Source: Streptomyces oceani (GTDB lineage Bacteria; Actinomycetota; Actinomycetes; Streptomycetales; Streptomycetaceae). Taken from it: DNA of 64,000 bases. Every line of letters begins with the position of its first letter. Position 1 is the first letter of the stretch. The position numbers were made by a program, and so were the translations under genes. Below the pieces are notes generated by a model. That model made no database searches. It was not told where the DNA came from and was given only the letters and a program-made list of their open reading frames with translations. This document shows positions 8,229 to 17,400 of this stretch, piece after piece. The stretch is taken from positions 82,472 through 146,471 of the forward strand of contig NZ_LJGU01000137.1 in the NCBI RefSeq assembly GCF_001751245.1. The letters are read 5' to 3'.

Positions 8229-9700
8229 AGACCTCTCCCGCCTCCCCGACGTCCCCTGCTTCCCCTCAGCCGTCCGCCGAGGTCGACCTGGTGGTGGAAG
8301 GAGGCCGGCTGGTCACCCCGGGAGGCGTCCGCGACGGCAGCGTCGTCGTCCGGGACGGTCGCGTGGCGGCGATCGTCACCCCGGGCGGGCCGCTACCCTC
8401 CGGGCCGCGCCTCAACGCCGAGGGCAGGTACGTCCTGCCAGGGCTCATCGACTCCCACGTGCACTTCCGCACTCCTGGCCTGGAGCACAAGGAGACTTGG
8501 GAGAACGGCAGTCGGGCCGCCCTCGCCGGGGGCGTCACAACGGTTATGGACATGCCGAATACGCGGCCTCCGTCGCTCGACACGGCGGCCCTGCGAGCGA
8601 AAGCGGCCCTGATCGCGGGCCGCTCCCATGTGGACCACCGGTTCCACATGGGAGCCGATCCCGATCACCCGGAGGTACTCACCGACCTCGATCCGGCGGT
8701 GGCGACCTCCGCGAAGGCGTTCATGGCGGGTCACCACACCGCACCGGTGGTCTTCCGTGAGGCGTGGCAACTGGAGGCGGCCTTCGCCGCCGCGGCGCGC
8801 GGTGGGGTACGCCTCGTGCTGCACTCCGAGGACCAGCACGTCTTCGACCTGCTCGACTCCCACGGCGGTGACCCCGAGTCGTACGACGCCTACGAGCCAC
8901 ACCGGCCGCGCTCCGGGGCGATCGTCGCCGTCGCGAAGGTCGTCCATCTGGTCCGGACCCACGGCACCAAGGTCCACGTCCTGCACGTGTCGTCGGCCGA
9001 GGAGACGGATCTGCTGGTGGCCGCCGCGGCCGAGGGGCTCCCCATCACCTTCGAGGTCACCGGGCACCATCTCGCGTTCACCGACCACGACACCGCCCTG
9101 CGCGGTCCCCGCACTCGGCTCTCCCCGGCAATCCGCGCTCCGCGCGACCGTGAGCGGCTCTGGCGGGCCGTGCTCAACGGCGAGGCATCCACCATCGGCA
9201 GTGATCACGCCCCGCACACCGTCGAGGAGAAGAACCGCCCTCCGGCCGAGGCACCCCCGGGACTGCCCGGGGTCCAGGAGTTGGCCATCTCCGTGTGGAC
9301 GGGCCTGCTCGCTCGGGGCGTTGACACCGATACCGCGGCAAGCCATCTCGCGCGGCTGATGGGGACGGGTCCCGCGGACTTGTTCGATCTGACCGGAAAG
9401 GGCCGGCTGACGGTCGGCGCGGACGCCGATCTCTCCCTCCTCGACCCGTCCGCCCGTTGGCAGCTGTCGGCGGCGCACGTCGAATCACTGTGCGGCTGGT
9501 CGGCCTACGAAGGATGGATGTTCACCGGACGATTCACCACGGTGGTGACCGGTGGACGAGTGGCCTGGGATCTGGAGCGCGGAACGCTGGGCGAGCCTCA
9601 CGGCCGTTGGCTGGCAGGGCGCGACACGTCCGAACCGGCGCCGCCCGGGGCGCAGTCTCCGGCAGCGCCCGCCCGAGAGCTGGAAGGGGCCATCCGATGA
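8225..9700 (+). CDS. Dihydroorotase-like cyclic amidohydrolase
   Basis: 491 aa from ATG 8225, which overlaps the previous stop (ATGA); an in-frame GTG lies at 8216. It is an amidohydrolase TIM barrel with metal ligands DSHVHF (H78, H80), TSAKAFM supplying the Lys normally carbamylated (about K164), a HSED His near 200, a HVLHVSS His near 255, and GSDHAPHT with the catalytic Asp near 325. All features of type I dihydroorotase/allantoinase are present. These enzymes open or close five- or six-membered ureide or imide rings. No other pyrimidine gene is nearby, so it probably cyclises or opens a ring in the cluster's product. The tail is Pro/Ala-rich and dispensable-looking. Confidence 0.82.
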   Translation: MKTSPASPTSPASPQPSAEVDLVVEGGRLVTPGGVRDGSVVVRDGRVAAIVTPGGPLPSGPRLNAEGRYVLPGLIDSHVHFRTPGLEHKETWENGSRAALAGGVTTVMDMPNTRPPSLDTAALRAKAALIAGRSHVDHRFHMGADPDHPEVLTDLDPAVATSAKAFMAGHHTAPVVFREAWQLEAAFAAAARGGVRLVLHSEDQHVFDLLDSHGGDPESYDAYEPHRPRSGAIVAVAKVVHLVRTHGTKVHVLHVSSAEETDLLVAAAAEGLPITFEVTGHHLAFTDHDTALRGPRTRLSPAIRAPRDRERLWRAVLNGEASTIGSDHAPHTVEEKNRPPAEAPPGLPGVQELAISVWTGLLARGVDTDTAASHLARLMGTGPADLFDLTGKGRLTVGADADLSLLDPSARWQLSAAHVESLCGWSAYEGWMFTGRFTTVVTGGRVAWDLERGTLGEPHGRWLAGRDTSEPAPPGAQSPAAPARELEGAIR

Positions 9701-10314
9701 GTGTCACAGACCTGCCGACCGAACCCGCCACGACCTCGTCCACCCGGCTCGAACCCGGGACACCGAACAGCACAGGACCCGAGGGGCCCGGCATGCCGGG
9801 CTCGGTGATGTCCCGCGACATCTCCGCCGACCAGTTCCGTGCCGCGATGGCCTCTCTGGCAGCCCCTGTCACGGTGGTGACCTGCTACGACTCGGCGGGA
9901 ACCCCTCGGGGGCTGACAGCGAGCGCGGTCTCCTCCTTGTCCCTGGACCCTCCGCTGCTGCTGGTCTGCCTGGACCGGGGGTCTCGCACCCACGACGTGC
10001 TCACCTCGGCGGAGACTTTCACTCTCCATCTGCTCAGCCCGGAGAACGAGGAGTTGGCGAAGAAGTTCGCCGGCCCCACCGACCAACGGTTCGGGAACGT
10101 CCCGCTGGCATCCGGGCCTAGCTCCCGACACGCGCCGCAACTGGCCGACTGTGCACTGCGGTTGACCTGCGCACGGCACGATGTCATTGAGGCGGGGGAC
10201 CACACGATCCTGGTGGGGCGAGTTGCGGCGTCCGACTGCCTGGGCCGGCCGGCAGGAGGTCTGGTCTGGCACCACAGGGGTTTCGCCCACGCGAGGCCGG
10301 TGGAGGTCCGCTGA
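9697..10314 (+). CDS. Flavin reductase-like protein (HpaC/FRP family)
   Basis: 205 aa, ATG 9697 overlapping the dihydroorotase stop. After a disordered first 40 residues it has the flavin reductase split-barrel pattern: FRAAMASLAAPVTVVT, GLTASAVSSLSLDPPLLLVCLD, and a C-terminal GDHTILVGRV followed by LVWHHRGF. Such enzymes use NAD(P)H to supply FMNH2/FADH2 to a partner oxygenase, here very probably the ACAD-fold protein two genes upstream. Last gene of the operon; a hairpin follows 22 nt later. Confidence 0.85.
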   Translation: MSVTDLPTEPATTSSTRLEPGTPNSTGPEGPGMPGSVMSRDISADQFRAAMASLAAPVTVVTCYDSAGTPRGLTASAVSSLSLDPPLLLVCLDRGSRTHDVLTSAETFTLHLLSPENEELAKKFAGPTDQRFGNVPLASGPSSRHAPQLADCALRLTCARHDVIEAGDHTILVGRVAASDCLGRPAGGLVWHHRGFAHARPVEVR

Positions 10315-10335
10315 CCGGGCGAGCCCGGACCACCC

Positions 10336-10377
10336 CGCAGTCTGCCCGGCCGGTCACCACCGGCTGGGCAGACTGCG
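10336..10377 (+). terminator. Hairpin terminator after the flavin reductase
   Basis: Arms 10336-10354 and 10359-10377 pair over 19 bp with one G-T wobble and a 4-nt loop, beginning 22 nt after the flavin reductase stop. It marks the end of the biosynthetic operon. Nothing else recognisable lies in 10378-10650. Confidence 0.75.
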
Positions 10378-10650
10378 TTCGCCTACCTCGCTCGTGTCAC
10401 TCACACCTTGGCGGATGCGACCGTGTTCTCCCGGTCCGAGCCCACGTCGCCGACGAAGGGGACCCTGGATCTGGAACGCCTTGATCGCACACGCCGTGGA
10501 CATCCCTCGCCACGGGCAGTCCGTAGTTCCTGATGACCGTGAGACGACATACGCCCTGATACCCCGCCAGGAATGCGGAACCGGGGCTTCTTCCCGCGCT
10601 TTCCTCGCGGTTGACGGAAGCTCAAGAGCGACCGTAGGTAACCTGACGTC

Positions 10651-11519
10651 ATGACACCTCCACCCACTGCGGGCTCACTCGCCTCACTGCTCGGGGAGCT
10701 GAGGAACCTGGAGGAGCTCGGCCGCCAGGCACAAGGGTGCGACGAGGAACTCGCCGTATCGGCAGCCTGCGAACTGCGTGAACGCTACCCCCGGTGGTAT
10801 GCAACAGCCCTCGCCGCAATGCCTGTGACCTTCCACAAGGAATTCAAGCGTGAGTACGAAGGACACTACCCCTACCAGAAGATCAAGCACTTCTTGAACG
10901 GGCCACGTGACAAATGGGCCCTCTATCTGAAGATGCCGAAGCCACTGCGGAGCCATGGCCCGTGGCAATACCCCCTTGAACAGAGCTTCCTCGGCCCGCT
11001 GGGCGAGCAGCGACGGTTGCTTCTGCTCGCGCTCCCTCAAGAGGACGGTGGCGGGAAAGCGCTGCCCACGCTCTCACTCCTCGCCGGCCTGACCGAACGC
11101 CTTCCCAACGCTCTGGCAGTGTTGGGGCGGGAGCAGCACGGGCGCGTCGGCCTCCCAGTCAACGACGAGTACGACCTGCAGCGGATCCTGCATGCTCTGC
11201 TGGTGCTGCACTTCGAGGACGTTCGCCCGGAGGAGTCCACCCCGAGCAGGGCAGGGGGCGCCTACCGCATCGACTTCTCTTGCGGAGGGAACGGGTGGCG
11301 GTGGAAGCCAAGTTGGCCAGCCATTCACTGAAAGGGAAACGGCTCAGGGACCAGATCGTCCAGGACGTTTTCGGTTACAGAAAGCATCCGGATGCACAGG
11401 CTCTCTTCGTTGCCGTATACGATCCGATGCACGTGGTGGACAATCCTCGGGGATTCGAGGACGACCTCGACGAAGAAGCATCTGCCTTCCCGGTCAGAGT
11501 TACCGTCGCCGACGGCTGA
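10651..11519 (+). pseudogene. PD-(D/E)xK nuclease-like protein, split by a one-base deletion
   Basis: Frame 1 from ATG 10651 encodes 226 aa and ends at 11331 in unrelated residues. The frame continuing the homology runs from about 11277 to 11519. Joining them at 11277 gives RIDF-LLRRERVAVEAK, a typical nuclease core (Asp, then E-x-K). The DNA reads gacttctcttg where gacttcctcttg is expected, so one C appears lost. The repaired product is about 289 aa: a helical N-terminal region and a DpnII/MboI-type C-terminal nuclease fold. Without correction the protein lacks its active site. A sequencing error or programmed shift cannot be excluded. It stands alone just left of the defence island. Confidence 0.7.
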
Positions 11520-12208
11520 GTTCACCGGGCTGAGCCCGAGCTCTTCGGCAGGTTGCTCACGGTGTTTCGGCGCGAAGGCGCCTGGTCCTCGTCAGGGGCG
11601 CCTTCGCGATCTTACCCTCGTGGCCAAGGTGACGGTCTTCGAAAAGGCCGCGCGCCATTGGGGTCACCGAGGCAAGCATCAGCGGCGTCCTCGAAGGCCG
11701 CTGTGTCAAGCAGCGCGAGTCGGTGCGAAGCCCTGGGCCTTCAGCCCGTCCCGGTCAGCCGCAAACCGGAACGGGCTCGCCGCGGTGGACGCCGCTCTCG
11801 ATGGGTTGGCCTCAGGTGATACCGCGCATGTGGCAACCGAACTTGGGACGTTCTTGTTCAGCCCAGGAACGACAGGCGCACCTTCCGCTCCGGATCATCC
11901 ACGTTGGTGTCCGCCAACCTCCGCAAAACAACCGTCAGCATAGCCAGTGAGTAGCCGGCGACCAGTGTCTTCTGAGATACCACCCTTTCGCTCCGGACGC
12001 AGAGGCCACGCACTCCTACCCGCGCGCTCCCGAGCACCTCGACGTGAAGCCACTGCGAGCCAGCTGGGCATCGCTCAACCACCTACGCCGCCTCTGCAGC
12101 GCTGTGACGTGGTGCTCGAACTTGTCCGCACCCAGTGCTCCCCGCGTCCCTCCGCAGGAAGGACCAGATCCCCCGGCCACTGGACGCAACCGGGCCGAGA
12201 CACCTTTC
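11520..12208. other. Gene-poor stretch with decayed coding fragments
   Basis: No intact gene is seen. Between about 11640 and 11860 the + strand shows protein-like pieces in shifting frames (VTEASISGVLEGR, then GLAAVDAALDGLASGD), suggesting a small decayed gene, possibly regulatory. The minus strand carries the yjbQ 3' fragment at 11858-11916. From 11920 to the UvrD-like gene end at 12209 nothing is recognisable. Confidence 0.4.
11858..11916 (-). repeat. 3'-end fragment of a second yjbQ gene (left direct repeat of the island)
   Basis: Read on the minus strand this segment encodes DTNVDDPERKVRLSFLG followed by a stop, nearly the same as the C-terminus of the intact yjbQ at 37189-37611 (DTNVDNPDRKVRLSFLG, stop). 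The DNA of 11860-11916 and 37191-37247 aligns without gaps, with 45 of 57 identical bases and the same orientation. Upstream of it no yjbQ sequence remains. It is either an attachment-site-like remnant left by insertion at the yjbQ 3' end or the relic of a duplicated gene. Confidence 0.65.
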
Positions 12209-14491
12209 TCAGTTACCTGTTGAAGTTTCCTCGCTCGGAAGCAGGGGCGCGAGAAAGGGGCTCGGGGCCCCGTGCCAGAAGATGTCCAGGCTGTCACGTG
12301 CCCGTGTCGCCGCCACGAAGAGCAACGAGCGTGCCCGCTGCATGTCGCGACGGTAGCGCGACATGTCGACATCCTTCCTCCGCTGTATGTCGGCGCGAGG
12401 CACCAGTCCGTCGCTCGCCCCGGCGATGATCACGCGCTGGTACTCGAGCCCCTTGAAGCGGAACATGGTGCCGATATGGACGCCGGTGTCCCCTCGGGGA
12501 CCTTCCGGGCCGATCTCCAGCGCCCTGATGTCGTGTTGAGCGAGGGTATACGCCATCTCGCCGGCCATCTGGTTCGTCGGAACGGCGATCCCGATCTGCT
12601 CGTGGGGGGTGTCACCCCACGACTCGATCAGTTCGGCAACGGCCTCGCGTGCGCTCTCCCAGTCCTCCTTGCCCTGCAGTTCGGGCACCCCGCCGCTGAG
12701 CACGGAGCGGTATCCGGCGAGGTTCTCGCCACCACCGTCGAGATCGTCGTACTTCTGCTCTCCGAGGACGTACAACGCGTCGTGCAGGATCTGCCGCGTC
12801 GTGCGATAGCTCAGGGAGAGCTTCGAGGAGCGACCGCGAATGTTGATCCCGAGACTGCCGAGCGTCACCTGGTTCTTGTAGATCCGCTGGTGGGTGTCAC
12901 CGACCAAGAACACGTCGTTGCGGGCGGGAGCGGCCATGGCGCGCAGCATCTTCCAGTGCGCGGGCCGTAGATCCTGCGCCTCATCGACGACGATGTGCCG
13001 GTAGCGGTAGCGCAGCCAGCCGCCCGAGCCATCGGCGATGTGAATGTTCTCCCGCCCGTCGGCCTCCTCACGCTGCCGGTCGAGGCGCTGGATCCGGCGG
13101 GCGCGTTCCATCTCCAACTGTGCTGCCCGCTCTGCGACTTGGTCCCAGGTCTGCGCACCGAGCCGGTGGAGGCGCTGAGTGAAGCGTTCGACCAGCTGCC
13201 AGATCTCCGCGCGCTCGGCTCGCGTGACATTGCGGCCCCGCCCGGCCCTGCGGGCGCGGAAGTAGTCCGCACGGGAGGCGACGGCCTGGCCGAGGATGAC
13301 CTGCGCCCACTCGTCGTGCAGGAACTCCGCGTCCCAGCCGGTCTCCCCGAGCTCGTCGAGTAGGGATCGCCACTCTCTTACGGCCTGGTTCTCGTCGATG
13401 ATCCGCTGGCGGTTGCCCGGCTCCGCCTCGCGAACGGTCCGCAGCGCCAGCTGGTCCACATGGCTGATCTCGACCCGGTCCACGAGCTGTTCGCCCCCGA
13501 GAGCCAAGAGTCTCGAACGGAGGTCCGCCGCAAGGTTCTTGTTGAACGTGGTGAGAAGTACGGGCTTGTCACGCCCGCCGGGCAGGCGTTCGACAAGGTG
13601 ACGCACCCGGTGCAGGGCGACGATGGTCTTGCCCGTGCCGGGGCCGCCTCCGACTCGGGCCGGGCCGTTGTAGTCGCGGGAGACGAGCTTCGCCTGGGTG
13701 GGGTGCAGGAACACCTTCCAGCGTCCGAAGTCCTCGCCTTCCAAGGCCTCCCGCAGCGCCTCGTCGGTGGTGGTGACCACGGTGGCGGGCCGCTCGACCG
13801 CGGCTCGGAAGTCCTCGGGATCGACCGGGTCCGGCGACGCGACCGGGGTGGTGACCTGATCGAGTACGTCCTGGTACGAGGCGCCGTCGTGCAGGGTGAG
13901 CAGCACCTCGCCTGTGAGCTGCGGGGCGTACTCGACGAGGCCGAGCAGCTGGTCCTCGTTGCTGAGGGCCCTGACGAGGGGGATGAGGGTCGGGGCGACG
14001 CCCAGCTCGGTGAGCTGCGCGTCCGTCCAGGCGGCGAAGAGGGGCTGCGGAGCGGAGGGCTCGGTGGGTTGGGGGCTCGCGGGCTTGTCCTGGGGCGCGG
14101 GCTCCCTTGCGGATGCGTGCGGGAGGCTCTTCTCCTCGACCCTTTCCTGGACGACCTGGAGGTCGACGTACTCGATGCCGCCGGTGATGCGGTTGACGGA
14201 GTACGTCAGCCGGTCCAGGTGCTCGTAGACGTCCTTGCGGTGCTTGACGGAGACGATCAGCCAGTCGTCGTCGGCGAGTCGCAGCAGCAGCGCACGGTAC
14301 TCGTCGTTGACGCGTGCAGAGTACAACTTGTCGTGGCCCTGAAGTCGCTTGAGGCGCAACCCGGCCGAGTCCGGATTGGTCTTGAACTTGTGCTGGAAGT
14401 CATAGATCGCGCCCTTGACGGAGCGGGGGAGCTTGAGGACCTCCTTGTCCGCCTTGTCGAGCAGGCGCAGGCTTACGTTCTTGCTGGTCAC
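12209..14491 (-). CDS. UvrD/Rep-type helicase with RelE-like N-terminal domain
   Basis: 760 aa from GTG 14491 (GGGGAG about 11 nt upstream), overlapping the stop of the DUF1998 helicase gene by 4 nt (GTGA). Residues about 5-95 resemble the RelE/ParE toxin fold (KLPRSVKGAIYDFQHKF, YSARVNDEYRALLLRL, VSVKHRKDVYEHL). A linker and middle domain follow, then a superfamily-1 helicase: GGPGTGKT near 285, IVVDEAQDLRP near 500, FRFKGLEYQRVIIAG and LLFVAATRARDSL near the C-terminus. The N-terminal domain may bind RNA or ribosomes, or may only dock to the partner. Coupled translation with the giant helicase argues that the two form one system, probably anti-phage or DNA processing. Confidence 0.82.
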   Translation of the reverse strand: MTSKNVSLRLLDKADKEVLKLPRSVKGAIYDFQHKFKTNPDSAGLRLKRLQGHDKLYSARVNDEYRALLLRLADDDWLIVSVKHRKDVYEHLDRLTYSVNRITGGIEYVDLQVVQERVEEKSLPHASAREPAPQDKPASPQPTEPSAPQPLFAAWTDAQLTELGVAPTLIPLVRALSNEDQLLGLVEYAPQLTGEVLLTLHDGASYQDVLDQVTTPVASPDPVDPEDFRAAVERPATVVTTTDEALREALEGEDFGRWKVFLHPTQAKLVSRDYNGPARVGGGPGTGKTIVALHRVRHLVERLPGGRDKPVLLTTFNKNLAADLRSRLLALGGEQLVDRVEISHVDQLALRTVREAEPGNRQRIIDENQAVREWRSLLDELGETGWDAEFLHDEWAQVILGQAVASRADYFRARRAGRGRNVTRAERAEIWQLVERFTQRLHRLGAQTWDQVAERAAQLEMERARRIQRLDRQREEADGRENIHIADGSGGWLRYRYRHIVVDEAQDLRPAHWKMLRAMAAPARNDVFLVGDTHQRIYKNQVTLGSLGINIRGRSSKLSLSYRTTRQILHDALYVLGEQKYDDLDGGGENLAGYRSVLSGGVPELQGKEDWESAREAVAELIESWGDTPHEQIGIAVPTNQMAGEMAYTLAQHDIRALEIGPEGPRGDTGVHIGTMFRFKGLEYQRVIIAGASDGLVPRADIQRRKDVDMSRYRRDMQRARSLLFVAATRARDSLDIFWHGAPSPFLAPLLPSEETSTGN

Positions 14492-17400
14492 AGCTGTCCG
14501 TTCTCCCCGTTGTCGGTACTCCTGGTCCTTTTTCGCGCGTCGACCGGCGGCGCGGCGTCTGATGTCGCGGCCTCGACTGCGTGGAGGATCTCTGTCGCAC
14601 GCCACGCCACCGCCGGTCGCACCCGCCAGCCGGCTTTGAGGAAGGCGCGGTCCCGGTCCTCGGCCTCCGGATCGTGTGCTTCGCCCTCCGCGGGGCATGG
14701 GGCGAGGACCACACCGATGCGCGCTGCGGGCCAGGCGAGTTCGGCCATCCAGCCGCGGTCGTCGAGCTCGTACCCGTCCTCGGGGGCGGGGGCGCCGGCC
14801 TCGGCGAGCGCCTCGGCCAGCGTGACGAGGCCTATCTCATCCGGGTCGAGGTACTCCAGTACCTGGGCCCAGCGGGGGTCGCGCTCCACCACTCGCTCGG
14901 CAGCTGCGACCACCAGCGGCGGGGCCGCGGCTGCCTGTGCCTCGGGGGTGGACGCGGCGGGCTTCGCCGCCACGGCGGCGGGTGTTCCGTCGGCAGGTCC
15001 CACGAGGGTGCTGCGCACGGTCGCCAGCACGCCGCCGCCCCCAGCCACGTCGAGAGTCTCGGGGAGGAAGCCGTCCACTCCACTGGTCGTCAGCTGGGCG
15101 CTGTCGCCCTCCCCGGTGTCCAGGAACTGCAGCACGTTGCTCCAGTAGAGCCAGGCGCGCCACCTGCGCTTGTGGGCTTCTTCCTCGGCGTGCGTGCCGG
15201 GGCCGTCCTCGAGGAGGACCAGGCCGGTCCAGGCCGGGGGCTTCACCCGGCCGTCGGCGGCGAACACGAGGGGACAGCCGGAGGCGTCCGTCGCTGTCAA
15301 AACCTGGACGGGCCCGGCCGGTCCCTTCGGGGTGTCTCCGCGGAGTGCCGCACCGATCTGCTCTCCGACCGACGCGGGGGCCAGTGGAGCGCCCTTCGCG
15401 CCAGCCCCGGTGAGTCCCGCGAGTGCGGCCTCTGCCCGCCACCGCCAGCGCTCCTGCTCCGGCTGCCGCAGGTAGGCGACCAGCTGTTCGGCCGGGTTGA
15501 CCCAGACGGTCTCCGCGAGCTCGCCGGGCAGTCCGCCGCGGACGCCGGCGTAGTAGCTGCGCGCCTTGGACTTGCCGCCCTCGCCGTACGGCTGCCAGGC
15601 CGGGCCGACCGGACCCGCGCCGGCGTAGCCGATGTCGCGTACGCGCTGCTGCCACTCCTGCACGTCCGCGTAGGTGAGTTGGAAGACGAGCATGCCGTCG
15701 GCGCGAAGCCGGGTGCGCTTGGTTGCGTCGTCGGCGGTCCGGTGGTGCTCGCGTCCCGCGTGGAACGCGTAGCCGTCCAGATACAGCGCGACGCGCGGGC
15801 CGGGCGCGTCGACGCGCTCGAAGAGCACGTCGGCACGGGTGCCGTGCATGGCACGCTGCTGCGATACGCGCCAGCTCAGCGTGGTCCCGGCCGCTGCCGT
15901 GAGTCTCAGATCCAGCGCATGGGTGCCGGCGGCGGTGACGTACGCGTTGGCGGTGGCCCGGCTCTCCGGCAGGCGGGCCCATTCGGCGAGGGCGTCGATG
16001 AACATGACCTCGAGGTCGCTCTCGGCCTGCTTGTCCATCGGAATCTGCGGCGTGCCGTCGACCTCAGTGGTCTCCCACAGCTCGCCGTCGACACCGAGTA
16101 GTTCGTCGAGCATCTGCCGCACTTCCTGGCGGCTCACCTTGTCATAGAGACCCGGGGGAACCCTGCGCAGCAGGCAACGATGGCAGCCGTCGAGCCCCTT
16201 CTCACGGCAGGGGCAACTCTCGATGACCTCGCGCGCCTTGAGCAGCACTTCCTTGAAGCCGCCGGGCGAGGCGAGCCGGTGCAGATATCCCGTGCCGCCG
16301 GGCAGGCGATCGTAGACGACGAGGAAGCGGCGCGGCCAGACCGTGCCCCGCTCGCCGCTGCCGTCCGGCATGGACACGGGGGTGATGTCGATGTGGTCCG
16401 GGTCGCCTCCGTAGCGTGCCGCGATGCCGGTGAACAGGGCGGCGGTGAACGAGGCGAGGCGCTCCGCGGCCCGCGCCACCGAGGCGGGCAGCAGTATGCG
16501 TACCGCCTCGGTGGTCAACTCGTGTGCGAGCAGCAGCGGTACGTCCTCTCCGGCGCCCTGCTCCTTCCCTGCCGCGGCTCCGCGCAGCCGTCGGCGCGGG
16601 CACCACAGCTGGTGGTGGGCGCTGGCTCGGGTGGAGCGGGCGAGGGACTCGCTGAGCGCGTGCTGCGGCTGGTCGGCCACGGGCTCGCCGTCAGCCGTCG
16701 CTCCCCCGCAACTCGTACACACGTGGAACGGGTTGAGGCGCACCTCCTCTCCGGCCAGTGGCACGGTGCTGCTGCCGTCCTGCCGGTCGAGGCCTAGGTT
16801 CAGAGTGCGGATCACGGCCTTGCGGGTGAAGTCGGCGCCGAACACGGCGGCCTTGTGGCGCCAGGACTTTCGCGCCCTGCGGTCCGGGTCGATGTCGACC
16901 ACGGTCAGCTGGGCGTACTCCCGGCGGTCCCGCTCGTCGCGGTCGTCGCGCACCCGTGCGTCGTCCCGTTTGTCACGGGACAGCACCCGCTTGGGCTGCA
17001 GTACGTGCTGCACGCACCCCGCGTCGCCGATCTCCCGTGAGTCACATCGCGGGCAGGGCGAGGTGTCCTCCGCCGCGTTCTGCGTACGTACGTACCCGCA
17101 GGCGGGGCAGAGGCGCCACAGTGTCCAGGCGCGTCGCTCCGGGCTGCCGATGTCCAGGGCACGGACGACGTGCTTGTGGCCGTTGACGTAGAAGCTGTTG
17201 CCCGGGGCGAGTTCGGTGAGGGCGAGCTTGCGGGAACGCTCGTAGTCGCGGGTCTCGCTGCGGTAGACGGCCGCGGGACGCCCGGCGTCAGGAGCTTCGT
17301 CCTCGCCGGAGGCGTCGTCAGGGACCTCGCGCCAGTAGAGGGTGGCCTCCAGCTGGGTGGTGCTGTCGGTGAGGCTGTAGTTGGGCAGCAGTCCCAGCTC

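Noticed and set aside
10378..10650. Possible small gene before the broken nuclease
   Set aside because: Frames on both strands lack ribosome sites and protein-like composition.
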